A stretch of DNA of 64,000 nucleotides from positions 620,001 to 684,000 of the forward strand of contig NZ_JAFBDB010000001.1 of NCBI RefSeq assembly GCF_016908015.1, read 5' to 3'. Position 1 is the first letter of the stretch. Every line of letters starts with the position of its first letter. The position numbers and the translations under genes were made by a program. This document shows, in pieces, positions 1 to 8,764 of the stretch. The DNA comes from Clostridium pascui. Its GTDB lineage: Bacteria > Bacillota > Clostridia > Clostridiales > Clostridiaceae. A model generated the notes under the pieces. It was not told the origin of the DNA. It saw only the letters and a program-made list of their open reading frames with translations, and made no database searches.

Positions 1-310
1 TTATTTTTTCCTTTTCAACTATACATTTCCCACATATTCCTATTCTATGACCACCCTTGACAGTTATATACCCCCTTTTTATTTCTTCATCATAAGCATA
101 AATGGAATAATTGCTCATTCTTTTTAAAACTATATCTATTTCCTCAGATGAAACGATATAATTAAAGACTTTCTCCTTTTGCTCCATTTCTAACATTAGG
201 GGTTTATTTACTCTTAGTCTAATTTCTTGAACTTTATTAAAATTTTCTTCCCCTATTAAAGATTTTATGCTATCTGGAAGTATTCGAAAAATTTCTTTAG
301 TATTTATCAT
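1..310 (-). CDS. spoIIIAA: Stage III sporulation protein AA, N-terminal part (runs off window)
   Basis: The open frame begins at the ATG at 310 behind a strong GGGGAGGAGG ribosome site and continues past base 1. The first ~103 residues contain the RILPDSIK and VQEIRLRVNKPL motifs and a GGHRIGICGKC stretch typical of the SpoIIIAA N-terminus. SpoIIIAA is the AAA-like ATPase that powers the SpoIIIA-SpoIIQ channel between mother cell and forespore. In Bacillus and Clostridium the gene lies just downstream of efp, as here. The catalytic domain lies outside the window. Confidence 0.9.
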   Translation of the reverse strand, partial: MINTKEIFRILPDSIKSLIGEENFNKVQEIRLRVNKPLMLEMEQKEKVFNYIVSSEEIDIVLKRMSNYSIYAYDEEIKRGYITVKGGHRIGICGKCIVEKEKI

Positions 311-406
311 CTTTTTATCCTCCTCCCCTTATTAAAAAGTATTTATATTTATCTAAAAATATTCCTATGTTAATGATTTTTTATAAAGTTTATTTTGTCA
401 AAAAAT

Positions 407-442
407 AACAAGGCTTGAGTTTATATAAACTCAAGCCTTGTT
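407..442 (-). terminator. Intrinsic terminator after the CD1247-like gene
   Basis: A near-perfect palindrome with arms AACAAGGCTTGAGTTTA and its complement is followed on the minus strand by TTATTTTTTG. It lies between the stop at 483 and the spoIIIAA start, so spoIIIAA probably has its own promoter. Confidence 0.85.
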
Positions 443-482
443 GTAATTTATCAAATATTTTGTATATTTAAAATAAAAATTT

Positions 483-905
483 TTAGTCTTCTGTGCATCC
501 TTCACAGTGACCATCACATTCAAATTCAAGCGGAATATCTTTGTGGCAATTAGGACAGATTATACTTTCTTTTTCATCTAGTATTCCTGAATCTATATAT
601 ATAGTTTCACCACAATCTGGGCAAGCAACCTCTACGAAACCATCTATATCCTCTTCATCATAGTCATCATCTTCGTCATCAAACAATTCATCTTCTATGT
701 ATGCTAAGTTTTCATCTAAATTATCTACATACTCTTCCATATCTTTTTGAGAATCCCTTAATTCATCTAATTCGTCTGCTATTTCTTCTAATACATCTAC
801 TATTTCCCTTATGACTTTACCTTCGTTATCATTTGCATCAATTTTCAGCCCATCCATTAAACCTTTTAAATAGGAAACTCTTGACTTAATAGAATTCATT
901 AACAT
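483..905 (-). CDS. CD1247 N-terminal-domain-type protein with zinc ribbon
   Basis: 140 residues. The N-terminal ~75 residues form a helical coiled-coil region rich in Asp and Glu. A very acidic linker follows, then a C-terminal zinc ribbon with CPDC, CPNC and a final CDGHCEGC cluster. This small family is usually found directly after efp in clostridia. That context holds here: efp originally lay immediately upstream and is now separated by element A. The start follows an AAGGATGTGA ribosome site. The function is unknown; the ribbon suggests nucleic-acid or protein binding. Confidence 0.75.
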   Translation of the reverse strand: MLMNSIKSRVSYLKGLMDGLKIDANDNEGKVIREIVDVLEEIADELDELRDSQKDMEEYVDNLDENLAYIEDELFDDEDDDYDEEDIDGFVEVACPDCGETIYIDSGILDEKESIICPNCHKDIPLEFECDGHCEGCTED

Positions 906-932
906 TCACATCCTTTTTTTATTTATTTAATA

Positions 933-955
933 GCGACATACATAATGTATGTCGC
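933..955 (-). terminator. efp: Original efp terminator hairpin
   Basis: Perfect 9-bp arms GCGACATAC / GTATGTCGC around a 5-base loop sit just past the efp stop codon at 967. The right-end copy (39852-39870) keeps only one arm exactly; its other arm is altered to GCAATAC, so the recombination boundary lies in this stem. Confidence 0.65.
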
Positions 956-1114
956 TTAAATAATAATTATACTCTTTCCATGTATTCTCCAGTTCTTGTA
1001 TCTATTCTGATTACATCTCCTTCATTTACAAATAAAGGTACTGGAATTATAGCTCCTGTTTCTACAGTAGCTGGCTTTAATACGTTTGTAGCTGTATTTC
1101 CTTTTGCACCTGGA
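938..1114. repeat. Left direct repeat of element A (attL side), 177 bp
   Basis: Every base of 938-1114 that I compared matches 39854-40030; the offset is 38,916 bp. The match starts inside the stem of the original efp terminator and ends inside the efp reading frame. Bases diverge on both sides (C937 against A39853, A1115 against T40031). This is the duplicated attachment region created when element A entered the 3' end of efp. Confidence 0.93.
967..1114 (-). pseudogene. efp: Displaced 3' end of efp (EF-P domain III remnant)
   Basis: This fragment encodes the last ~48 residues of EF-P identically to the intact gene at 39883-40440, and it has no start. It is the original chromosomal 3' end, cut off from its promoter and 5' part when element A integrated and supplied a new 3' end. 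A terminator palindrome (933-955) follows it. Confidence 0.93.
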
Positions 1115-1624
1115 AATTATAATTATATATAATCTGATTATAAGAATTTAAAAATACCTAAATGCATGTATGTCATTACAAGCGAATTTTGTTTATGTAC
1201 GTACGAACATAGTATACCATCATCTCCTAAATTTATGCAAGTATTATTTTATTCTAAAAAATTCCTACATATTATATAGTAGTTTATATATAAATAACTC
1301 ATATAAGTTTTTAAAATTCATTTATGGTAGTATATTTAACTCCATCAATTTCATAAATTAATAATCCTACATTATAAATTGTTCTTAAGCATGATTTGTT
1401 TTTTGCATCATAATTTACTAATAATTTTTATAACAACTTCCATGTCACACTTTTTAATATTATACCTTTTCCAATTTATTTAATGAATTTTATAGTTTTA
1501 ACACAATAACCCCAAATTGCCTTTTAAAGACCATGATGGTATAATTTATACCATATATAATATATTGGAATATATGCAATTAATACTAATTACTTAATAA
1601 TTTTATATAGGGGAGGAATTAATT
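1115..1624. other. Gene-poor left end of element A
   Basis: About 500 bases of very AT-rich DNA. A short frame at 1170-1361 has no ribosome site and low-complexity composition, so I do not call it. The 3' part holds the promoter region and the GGGGAGGAATT ribosome site of the gene at 1625. Confidence 0.5.
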
Positions 1625-2608
1625 ATGTCTGAAAGTCAGATTGACATTGAAAAGAATGTATTAAAAAAGAAAAAATATATGCTATGGGGATGTATAATAT
1701 TAATAATTATAGCCGCACTAATGTCTTTTAACAAATATAATAATAACAAAAATTATGATATTAATTTTAAAGAAGGTGAAAAATTACTAAGCGAGAATAA
1801 ATTTAAAGAAGCAAGAGAATATTACAATATCGCAAACAAATATAAAAATGATAGTGTAATTAAGGAAAGGATTGATTTATCCCATAGACTTGAGCTTTCA
1901 CTCTACAAATTTAATGAAGGAACTAAATTATTAGGTGAAAAAGATTATGACAAAGCTTATGCTGCGTTTAAAGAAGTTACAAAAGAAGATACTAAAAGGT
2001 TTAATTTAGCACAAACAAAAGCCTCTGAAAGTCTTAAGCTGTATATAGATGACCAGGTTAAAAAAGCTAACCAATCTGCAAGTAAAGGTGATTTTGATAG
2101 TGCTATATTTAATATAGACCTATTATTGGATTTAGATTCTAATAATACCAATGCAAAAAAATTGAAAAAAAAGTATGAAGAAGATTTGAATAAGCAAGAA
2201 AAAGAGCAAGAAGAGCAAAGAAAGCAAAAACATATTAATGAAATAAAGAATACGATAAGAGTTTCTAGTATATATTCAAGCCCTCCAAATTCAGCGGGTG
2301 GAGTAGATTTCCATATTATTTGGACTAACAAATCAAATAAAGCTATTAAATATGCAACATTTGAGGTTGTGCCATATAATGCTGTAGGAGATGTTCAGTA
2401 TTGTGAAATTAGGCATAGTTCTAATTTTAAAGGACAAGTTACAGGGCCTGTTAATCCTGGTGTTACGTATGGGCAAAATAACTTATGGGAAGCTGCATGG
2501 TATAATAATACAATTCAAAGAGTAAGTTTAGTGGGAATAGAAATAATATACATGGATGGCTCAACTACTACGATTAATGGAGATGATGTCCAATACGTAT
2601 TATATTAA
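1625..2608 (+). CDS. Membrane-anchored TPR-like protein with DUF5780-like C-terminus (cargo)
   Basis: 327 residues, transcribed opposite to most of the element. A cytoplasmic N-terminus (~1-17) precedes one hydrophobic segment (~18-35, WGCIILIIIAAL). Residues ~50-200 form helical repeats resembling TPRs (NFKEGEKLLSENKFKEA, then KFNEGTKLLGEKDYDKA). A charged coiled coil leads to a C-terminal beta domain (~215-327) containing NSAGGVDFHIIW and PYNAVGDVQYCEI, which resembles DUF5780. The C-terminus is probably outside the cell. It has its own ribosome site and terminator at the element's left edge, so it looks like lysogenic cargo. The function is unknown. Confidence 0.75.
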   Translation: MSESQIDIEKNVLKKKKYMLWGCIILIIIAALMSFNKYNNNKNYDINFKEGEKLLSENKFKEAREYYNIANKYKNDSVIKERIDLSHRLELSLYKFNEGTKLLGEKDYDKAYAAFKEVTKEDTKRFNLAQTKASESLKLYIDDQVKKANQSASKGDFDSAIFNIDLLLDLDSNNTNAKKLKKKYEEDLNKQEKEQEEQRKQKHINEIKNTIRVSSIYSSPPNSAGGVDFHIIWTNKSNKAIKYATFEVVPYNAVGDVQYCEIRHSSNFKGQVTGPVNPGVTYGQNNLWEAAWYNNTIQRVSLVGIEIIYMDGSTTTINGDDVQYVLY

Positions 2609-2661
2609 TACAATGTGTGTACGTAACTTATTAAGAATTTAATAAATATCTATTCCAAACC

Positions 2662-2685
2662 AATAGGGGCATAGCCCCTATTTTT
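2662..2685 (+). terminator. Intrinsic terminator of the TPR-like cargo gene
   Basis: Arms AATAGGGGC / GCCCCTATT with a 3-base loop, then a T run. It points with the gene at 1625-2608. Confidence 0.85.
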
Positions 2686-2687
2686 GT

Positions 2688-2942
2688 TTATTTATCTTCT
2701 TCTCTTGAGCTTTTAATAGAAAGTAAAGCATCTATTTTCCCCTGAAGTACATCTATTTTAGAATCTGTTTGAGCTGTATTCTTTGAAATCTGCTCTATAT
2801 GTTGTATATTATTCTTCTGCTCTATGTTCCATTGAGTAGCAGTTGTATACAGAACTTTAACAGAATCTTCTGTACTGTCTATTAGCCTATCTATCTTTTG
2901 GCATAGGTTGTCTATGTTTTTACTGTTATTTTTCATATACAT
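2688..2942 (-). CDS. Hypothetical coiled-coil protein
   Basis: 84 residues, almost entirely helical and polar, with heptad-like spacing (IDRLIDSTEDSVKVL, then KIDVLQGKIDALLSI). There is no signal peptide or membrane segment. It overlaps the upstream gene at 2933 by 10 bases. Small coiled-coil proteins of this size sit near tail or lysis genes in many clostridial phages, but nothing here fixes a role. Confidence 0.5.
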   Translation of the reverse strand: MYMKNNSKNIDNLCQKIDRLIDSTEDSVKVLYTTATQWNIEQKNNIQHIEQISKNTAQTDSKIDVLQGKIDALLSIKSSREEDK

Positions 2943-3238
2943 AAATACAAATATAAATTATACAATGGCTGCTCTTTACCATTTAATCTACCAGTAAAAT
3001 GAGAAACAGTCACATAATCAAAGTTTATTCTATTATATAAAGCTTCTCTTTCAAATTTATTACCAAATACTTTCGTAGAAAAATCATCTAATAGAACATC
3101 CTCAACGTTTCTATAAAACATGCTTTTTCTTAAAATATAATGTCTTATTATATTTTCATTTACCTCTAATATTTCTGATAGTGATTTATAAGCTGAACCT
3201 ACATCTTTAAGTATAAGTACCTTATTGATAAGAAACAT
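2933..3238 (-). CDS. Hypothetical protein, probably truncated
   Basis: 101 residues, not recognised. The start is doubtful: GGAG abuts the ATG at 3238 with no spacer. The sequence ends abruptly after an aromatic-rich NLYLYLCI tail that overlaps the next gene. Together with the remnant just upstream (3222-3345), this suggests a decayed stretch. Confidence 0.35.
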   Translation of the reverse strand: MFLINKVLILKDVGSAYKSLSEILEVNENIIRHYILRKSMFYRNVEDVLLDDFSTKVFGNKFEREALYNRINFDYVTVSHFTGRLNGKEQPLYNLYLYLCI

Positions 3239-3345
3239 CTCCTTTATTTAACTCAAGGACATAGTCATTAAATTCGTAATCGTTATAAATTCTCTTAAAT
3301 CCAAATTTTCTACACAATTTTCCATTTGTTTCTATTTTATATAAA
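3222..3345 (-). pseudogene. Remnant resembling an acetyltransferase C-terminus
   Basis: A minus-strand frame without a start reads ETNGKLCRKFGFKRIYNDY and then EFNDYVLELNK before a stop at 3222. The N-x-x-L-x-R-K-F-G-F-K-R-I pattern resembles the end of GNAT-fold proteins. It is only ~40 codons long, so this is a weak call. Confidence 0.3.
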
Positions 3346-3628
3346 AATTATATAAACATCAATAAATACTCTAAAAATATTCGTTACTGATAAATTCTTA
3401 TGGCGTGAGTATTAAAAAAATTTTTTATAGTATTTTCAACTACTTACATTACATAAAAAATTACTTAAATCGGTTTTTATTTTTTTGCATTTATAATAAA
3501 TATAAGAACTAAATTTCACGGAAAATTTAGTTCAAAGAGTACTATTAAAATTCAGAAAAAGCGTAAGTAGACATTAAGCTTTTTATATTATAATTCATTA
3601 AAATAAAGTTTAGGGGAGAGAGAATGAT

Positions 3629-3799
3629 ATGGATAATTCTATTACTATTACTGCCATTGTCTGTGTTAGCCTTGTAAGTATAGTTGGTATATTTTCAATA
3701 CTAGCATATTTGAAAGACAATGCTACTTTAAAAATAAAAAATGACTTTAAACGCTTAAATAACGAAATTTCCATTACTACTGATAGTGAACAAGAATGA
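3629..3799 (+). CDS. Small single-pass membrane protein
   Basis: 56 residues starting ATG at 3629 behind TAGGGGAGAG. Residues ~5-27 form one hydrophobic helix (ITITAIVCVSLVSIVGIFSI). A charged cytoplasmic tail with KIKNDFKRLNNE follows. It lies on the plus strand in otherwise gene-free DNA. The size and topology are those of phage-encoded small membrane proteins, but no family is recognised. Confidence 0.5.
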   Translation: MDNSITITAIVCVSLVSIVGIFSILAYLKDNATLKIKNDFKRLNNEISITTDSEQE

Positions 3800-3848
3800 A
3801 AAAATAGCATTTATTAAAAGCAAGACATATTTGTCCTAATTTAGGATT

Positions 3849-3889
3849 AAAAAGCACCTCATTTGTCTATAATTACAATCGAGGTGCTT
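3849..3889 (-). terminator. Terminator after the Ig-domain virion gene
   Basis: Arms AAGCACCTC and GAGGTGCTT enclose a 20-base loop, and TTTTTAATCC follows on the minus strand. It ends the minus-strand unit that includes 3997-5016. Confidence 0.7.
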
Positions 3890-3996
3890 GACTATGTATA
3901 ATTTTAAAAGTTTAAAATCTACTAAAAATAAATCTTATGTAAAAATCCCTACATTAATATACATCTATAATACTATTTATTTTACTTATTATATTT

Positions 3997-5016
3997 TTAA
4001 ATTAAGCTCCTAACCCATATATTTTTAGTTAATGTAATATCTCCATAAGTTGCACTAAGAATTGCAAATCCTTTCTTACTGGAATTTCCTAGGAGTGTAA
4101 CTTCAGTTGCCGTACTTGATTGTATAGTTACAAGAGTTAAATCTGCAAAACTAAATGTAAATATTTTATCGATAACTGGACTTCCATCATCATAAGTAAT
4201 TGTATATGTTTTAGTTTTGCTTAGATAAACTTGCCAATCTCCACTAATAGTCATTGGCTTAATTGGTATAGCTTCTAAAACTTCTAAATTTAATATTGCT
4301 TCTACATTTCCATGTTTCACAGTTATTGTAGTAGTCCCAATAGTATTCGCAGTAATAAGTCCTGTATTATCTACACTACAAATATTTGCATCAGCTACAT
4401 TATATATTAATGTAGGGTTTTCAACTAAAAACTCGCCATCTTTTACTACTGTACTAATTTGATATATTTCTCCTTGTCTTATCGTTGTAGAAGTTGCATT
4501 TAACTCTATTGAGTAAAAATGCGTATTGGTTGCATCATATTCACATCTAAGGGTTAAAAGTCCCTCTTTTGTGTCATCTATTCCTATAACCTTATATGCT
4601 TTTTTACTAAATTCTAATATATCATTAAGTTTAATATAATTCTTATCACTTAAAGTTATTAATATTTGATTATCTACAAGTGTAATATATTTTTCTTGTA
4701 TAACATCAAAAACTTTACTATCTACCAATCCATTTATAAGCTGGTTATTGTGCTTAATTTCTCTACATTTTCTCATAGTTGCTTTAAAAATCGTATCGTT
4801 TTTAGTTACTTCAGATATAATAATCCAATTTTTATCTTGATATTCAACTAAATCGCCAGCATTAAATGGTACAATAGTTTTTATTTTTTTATAATCAATA
4901 ATTTTATCTTTATAATTAGAAAGTAAAGATTGTTCCTCTTTACCATTAATTTTTATTTTCTCACCCATTGTATTTAGGAGGTAGCTAAAGTTAGAATCAT
5001 CATTAAATATATTCAT
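3997..5016 (-). CDS. Putative virion protein with BIG2-type Ig-like domain
   Basis: 339 residues. The N-terminal ~170 residues are an unrecognised beta-rich domain. Residues ~175-250 match a bacterial Ig-like group 2 fold (SVDNTGLITANTIGTTTITV). A second Ig-like repeat fills ~255-339. BIG2 domains decorate phage capsids and tails and bind cell-surface sugars. It is the last gene of the minus-strand run and lies directly downstream of the short recombinase at 5630, which makes it a candidate for recombinase-controlled expression. A signal peptide is absent, as expected for a virion protein. Confidence 0.6.
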   Translation of the reverse strand: MNIFNDDSNFSYLLNTMGEKIKINGKEEQSLLSNYKDKIIDYKKIKTIVPFNAGDLVEYQDKNWIIISEVTKNDTIFKATMRKCREIKHNNQLINGLVDSKVFDVIQEKYITLVDNQILITLSDKNYIKLNDILEFSKKAYKVIGIDDTKEGLLTLRCEYDATNTHFYSIELNATSTTIRQGEIYQISTVVKDGEFLVENPTLIYNVADANICSVDNTGLITANTIGTTTITVKHGNVEAILNLEVLEAIPIKPMTISGDWQVYLSKTKTYTITYDDGSPVIDKIFTFSFADLTLVTIQSSTATEVTLLGNSSKKGFAILSATYGDITLTKNIWVRSLI

Positions 5017-5030
5017 TCTGCATCAGCTCC

Positions 5031-5384
5031 TTAATTAGTGAACATATAAATAAAATTAGAACCATTATTATTAGTAGAAATTAAATCATCATCTGGAATC
5101 TGGCGAATTTTCTTTTCTAATTGGTCAATTCTATTTTGTAAGTTTTCAGCAAAGTTACTAATTGTAATATCATCATTCTTGTAATTTTTCATTATTTGAG
5201 GATTGTTGGCTATATCTTCTAATATAGATAAGGCTGTTTTAAGAATAGATTTTTTATTAGAATTTGATTGAGGATTATAATTGCTCGTTGAGATTAGTGT
5301 ATTTTCTTCTAAATATATCAAAAGTTTATTATCATCCATATCAATTCCTTCTATTGCCATCTTTAAACGCTCAATATTGGTCAT
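5031..5384 (-). CDS. Hypothetical phage protein
   Basis: 117 residues from the ATG at 5384, chosen because GGAG lies 9 bases upstream; the more upstream ATG overlaps the ribosome site. Mostly helical and acidic, with a coiled coil near FAENLQNRIDQLEKKIRQIP. It ends 14 bases before the Ig-domain gene and is probably co-transcribed with it. No family is recognised. Confidence 0.55.
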   Translation of the reverse strand: MTNIERLKMAIEGIDMDDNKLLIYLEENTLISTSNYNPQSNSNKKSILKTALSILEDIANNPQIMKNYKNDDITISNFAENLQNRIDQLEKKIRQIPDDDLISTNNNGSNFIYMFTN

Positions 5385-5398
5385 AAATATCATCTCCT

Positions 5399-5464
5399 TT
5401 AACTAATAACTTCATCAACAATTTCTTGTATTTCTTCATATGTTAATATGTTTATTATTTTCAT
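5399..5464 (-). CDS. Possible 21-residue peptide gene
   Basis: ATG at 5464 behind AGGAAGAAGGAAGCA, ending TAA at 5399, just upstream of the hypothetical gene at 5384. The peptide reads MKIINILTYEEIQEIVDEVI plus one residue. Very short ORFs of this kind (XkdX-like) occur near phage tail genes; this one is unproven. Confidence 0.25.
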   Translation of the reverse strand: MKIINILTYEEIQEIVDEVIS

Positions 5465-5606
5465 TGCTTCCTTCTTCCTTTCTATTTATAAGTTTAATTG
5501 CTTTACTTGAAATCATGATTTTTTGATGTGCGTAAAAAAATAGGTTTACTCAGTGAAATTTTTTATCAATAGGGGTAATCAGTTTTATTTGTCGACAAAA
5601 TAGTAT

Positions 5607-5642
5607 ACAAAAAAGAAGATAACTAATTGTTACCTTCTAAAA
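5607..5642 (-). terminator. Terminator at the end of the short recombinase gene
   Basis: Arms GAAGGTAAC / GTTATCTTC on the minus strand enclose AATTA and are followed by TTTTTTG. The stem overlaps the last codons of the recombinase. Confidence 0.75.
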
Positions 5643-6202
5643 TTTCTTAATGCATCTTCATATTCATCATCAACTATATGTGTATATATCATTGTTGTAC
5701 TCAAATCACTATGTCCTAAAGCCTTTTGTACTAATCGTATATTCTTTGTTGCTCTTAGTAAGTCTGTAGCATAAGTATGACGAAGTACGTGTGGACTTAT
5801 CTTCTTTGTAATACCAGCTTTATCAGCATAATTTGCAACCATTTCTCTTACATCTCTATCCTTTAATTGTCCTTTATCTCTATTAGTAAAGACAAATTCG
5901 CATTTACCAAGCTTTTCAACTTGTTTTTCCTTCCATAACCTTAATTCTTCTATCATTTCATCGCTGATCCATAGTATTCTATCTTTTGAACCTTTACCTT
6001 CAACTACCTTTAATTGCCCTGTCATTAAGTTTATATGATTCCATTGTAGGTCTATCATCTCACTTAGTCTTAATCCAGTTGATAAAAATAGTTTAATCAT
6101 AGTTCTATTTCTTAAACTATTAAAGTATCTCACATTAAATACATTGATTAGTTGTTGTTGTTCTTGTTCAGTTAAAAACTCAGGTATCTTTTTATTACTC
6201 AT
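5630..6202 (-). CDS. Short stand-alone tyrosine recombinase
   Basis: 190 residues from the ATG at 6202 (AAGGAGTAGG site upstream). The gene is essentially a catalytic domain, lacking the usual N-terminal core-binding region. The active-site set is visible: Arg in STGLRLSEM (~residue 45), Lys in the hairpin VVEGKGSKDR, HVLRHTY (HxxR), LGHSDLSTT, and the Tyr in MIYTH. The size resembles FimB/FimE/RecV-type invertases rather than phage integrases. A perfect palindrome and two direct repeats lie immediately upstream (6239-6332). It is the second recombinase of element A. Confidence 0.85.
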   Translation of the reverse strand: MSNKKIPEFLTEQEQQQLINVFNVRYFNSLRNRTMIKLFLSTGLRLSEMIDLQWNHINLMTGQLKVVEGKGSKDRILWISDEMIEELRLWKEKQVEKLGKCEFVFTNRDKGQLKDRDVREMVANYADKAGITKKISPHVLRHTYATDLLRATKNIRLVQKALGHSDLSTTMIYTHIVDDEYEDALRNFRR

Positions 6203-6238
6203 GATATAACCTACTCCTTTTATAATAATTGCAGTTTC

Positions 6239-6264
6239 CCACCTATAATACATATTATAGGTGG
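6239..6264. promoter_or_regulatory. Perfect palindrome upstream of the short recombinase
   Basis: 11-bp arms CCACCTATAAT / ATTATAGGTGG around ACAT. The size and position fit a tyrosine-recombinase core site or an operator. Confidence 0.5.
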
Positions 6265-6332
6265 TTATTCACCGTAATTATTATTATAAACCCAACTTAT
6301 ACTAAAATCAAGTATAAAAGGTGGTTATTCAC
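6259..6332. repeat. Direct repeat pair AGGTGGTTATTCAC, spaced exactly 60 bp
   Basis: Copies lie at 6259-6272 and 6319-6332. The first overlaps the right arm of the palindrome at 6239-6264. They may be recombinase arm sites or binding sites for a regulator. Confidence 0.55.
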
Positions 6333-6587
6333 ATATTTATTTTTGTTTCAGAAAGAAGTACAATGCATAGTATATAACAAGATATTATTAATAGTCATTC
6401 GTTCAATACATAATTATATAAACACTTACTCTATTGTCATTTAGTATTATATAGCAGTATATACAAAATAGTTGCGTAAATACATTCAATACCAAACTCA
6501 CTAATATCAACACTTTCTATTGTACCGCCATCCTATATTTATTTATCACATTCTATATTAATACACCAACTACCATTCCCCTATTCT

Positions 6588-7388
6588 CTATACCATACCA
6601 ACGAGTATACATTTACAATTTATATGTGTATCATCTATTGGTATAGGTGCATCATCAATATTAAATACTTCATTATCTAATGAAGCACACTCACTACATG
6701 TATTCTTATCCAATACGCTTAACCATCTAACCTTCTTAATTCCAATATCTCTATATCCTTGCATTAACGCTCCATTAAATACTCTACCTATTTCATTATT
6801 AATTAATCTATCACTAACGTTAACAGCACTATTAAAATCTTTATCAATAGTTTCATTAATAATCTCAATAGACTTCTTTCCTTTTAATTCCTTCTTAATA
6901 TCATTCTTAATTTTATTAATAAACTTCTCTTTATTAACCTTATTCCTTTGAGTATTATTCTTACCATCTATCTTCTTATCAACTGTTTTTTTAATAGTTT
7001 TATCGCTAACCTTTACATTTGAAATGTTATCCTTATACTTACCTACTATATCTATACTTTTATAATAACTATCTTTACACGTCCTATACAATAGATAGCT
7101 TAATATTATATCCTCTTGTTTCCTTAAATCATTACCAATGTTTCCTAACTTACTTTCTAATTTCTTAATCTCTTTATTAATATCTTTGTAAGTCATATTC
7201 AATTCATTGTTTTTAATGTATTTCAAATATATCTTACCAATATAATCCTTTAATTCTTCCCTATGCTGCTTATTTAGTATTAATAATTTCTTGAACTCTT
7301 TATCATCTTTATAACTCAACATAAATAAAAATAAAGCAACCAAGTCATTGCTCAATTGCTTCTCGTTATTATTTGGTTTCTGTTTCAT
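6588..7388 (-). CDS. Minor head protein, SPP1 gp7/MuF type
   Basis: 266 residues from the ATG at 7388, preceded by GAAGGTGAAGG; an upstream in-frame start at 7436 has no site. The C-terminal ~90 residues carry the MuF signature: conserved ...GYRDIGIKKVRWLSVLD... (split here), then CSECASLDNEVF and a final THINCKCIL motif. The N-terminal two thirds are helical and lysine-rich. MuF proteins sit inside the portal region and aid head assembly or DNA ejection. It overlaps the portal gene by 20 bases, the usual portal-MuF order. Confidence 0.85.
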   Translation of the reverse strand: MKQKPNNNEKQLSNDLVALFLFMLSYKDDKEFKKLLILNKQHREELKDYIGKIYLKYIKNNELNMTYKDINKEIKKLESKLGNIGNDLRKQEDIILSYLLYRTCKDSYYKSIDIVGKYKDNISNVKVSDKTIKKTVDKKIDGKNNTQRNKVNKEKFINKIKNDIKKELKGKKSIEIINETIDKDFNSAVNVSDRLINNEIGRVFNGALMQGYRDIGIKKVRWLSVLDKNTCSECASLDNEVFNIDDAPIPIDDTHINCKCILVGMV

Positions 7389-8757
7389 TACCTTCACCTT
7401 CAGTATCATTATTAGTAGTATCAGTTTCAACATCATCTAAATTAATATTATCTTCATTAATTTCTTTTAATATTTTTTCCATTTCACCATTTATATCAGC
7501 AGTATATGGGTTCTTAGCTAACATACTTTCAAAGCTTATTCCATTAATTTCTCTTAATGTTTTAAGATTTTCAATGACCTCTTTAGCATTTTGAGGAATT
7601 TCCATTTGGAACTCACAATCCATATCCCCCTCAACATAAATGTTCTTTTGTGCTAACATTTTTCTTATCCGTTCCCATCTAACATAAAACCCATCCTTCA
7701 TATTTTGAGAATCAATTCCAGCTTTTAATATAGCTAATTGATACATCATCCTTATAGAAGTTTCACTTAAATTGCTAACATCTTGAGCATTTAAAGATAC
7801 AGCAGGAACACATGAAGCAATCAATAAATAATTAAACAATGTATCATGTAATAGTTTCATACTTTGATAATCCGTTTTATTCTGCTTAAAATCAAAGGTG
7901 CTTCCGTCTTCTAATTGTAAAGCATAACCTACTATATCTGGATTAATAGCTCCTTTGCCATCTTTAGTAATGCTTAATTTAGTACCTGTCATTACTGGAA
8001 TTCCTGTAATAAATTTATATAACGCATCCTGATATTTTGAACTTAATTTCTCCATATTATCTATTATCATTTTCCAACACTCTACATCAGACTTACCTTC
8101 AAGCATGTTGGTTTTTTTTGGTATTCTATAAGGTATTGGTAATCCACCGTAGTTTTTATATGTACTTATTAATTTAGCCTTACCGCCTCTAGTTGTATAT
8201 TCTTCTACTCTATCTGGATAATAAACAGTATAATATTCAACATAATTTTGAGTTATAAAATGATAAATAAAAGCAACATAATTCCCTGTATCCGTATAAA
8301 CTGGATAACTACATTCAGGTAATAATATTTTACTTTTTATATTATCCTCATCATCGAACCATAGATATTCAAACACTTGACCATATGCTTTCATATTTTC
8401 ATATATCTGAGTATCAATCCTTTTTAATTTAGCTCTCTTATACACTTTTTGGTATTCTTTTAAAGTTTCTTCATCATCACCACATATTAATGTAATTGGA
8501 TTCTTTAAAAGAAAACTAACGTTGTGGTCTAATAAAACTGAAGCAAAATTTAATTTTATTTTAGTAGGCTCTACCCATCTACCATCAATAAATAATTTCA
8601 GATTATCATTTTTTCTATGACCATCAAGGTATTCTTTTATTTCAACTACTTTATTAATTCTATTTACATGTTGTTGCTGACAACATTCGCTTACAAACCA
8701 GCATTCAATCTTACAATAATATTCTTTTATGTATTCTTGTAAGTCCAAATTATTCAC
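7369..8757 (-). CDS. Phage portal protein, SPP1 gp6-like
   Basis: 462 residues, the usual portal length. The N-terminal clip/wing region contains FASVLLDHNVSFLLKNPITL. A central YENMKAYGQVFEYLWFDDE and the C-terminal SETSIRMMYQLAILKAGIDS helix are typical of the SPP1-like portal family. The last ~40 residues are acidic. The portal is the dodecameric DNA channel at one capsid vertex. It lies between terminase and MuF in the normal packaging-module order. Confidence 0.85.
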   Translation of the reverse strand: MNNLDLQEYIKEYYCKIECWFVSECCQQQHVNRINKVVEIKEYLDGHRKNDNLKLFIDGRWVEPTKIKLNFASVLLDHNVSFLLKNPITLICGDDEETLKEYQKVYKRAKLKRIDTQIYENMKAYGQVFEYLWFDDEDNIKSKILLPECSYPVYTDTGNYVAFIYHFITQNYVEYYTVYYPDRVEEYTTRGGKAKLISTYKNYGGLPIPYRIPKKTNMLEGKSDVECWKMIIDNMEKLSSKYQDALYKFITGIPVMTGTKLSITKDGKGAINPDIVGYALQLEDGSTFDFKQNKTDYQSMKLLHDTLFNYLLIASCVPAVSLNAQDVSNLSETSIRMMYQLAILKAGIDSQNMKDGFYVRWERIRKMLAQKNIYVEGDMDCEFQMEIPQNAKEVIENLKTLREINGISFESMLAKNPYTADINGEMEKILKEINEDNINLDDVETDTTNNDTEGEGNETETK

Positions 8758-8764
8758 CTCACTT

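Noticed and set aside
1170..1361. 63-codon plus-strand frame at the left end of element A
   Set aside because: No ribosome site, Tyr/Asn/Ile low-complexity composition typical of random AT-rich DNA.
3610..3810. 66-codon minus-strand frame
   Set aside because: Shadow of the better-supported plus-strand gene at 3629-3799, which has a GGGGAG site.
6229..6444. 71-codon plus-strand frame over the palindrome and repeats
   Set aside because: No ribosome site and aromatic-rich random composition; the region is better explained as regulatory DNA.
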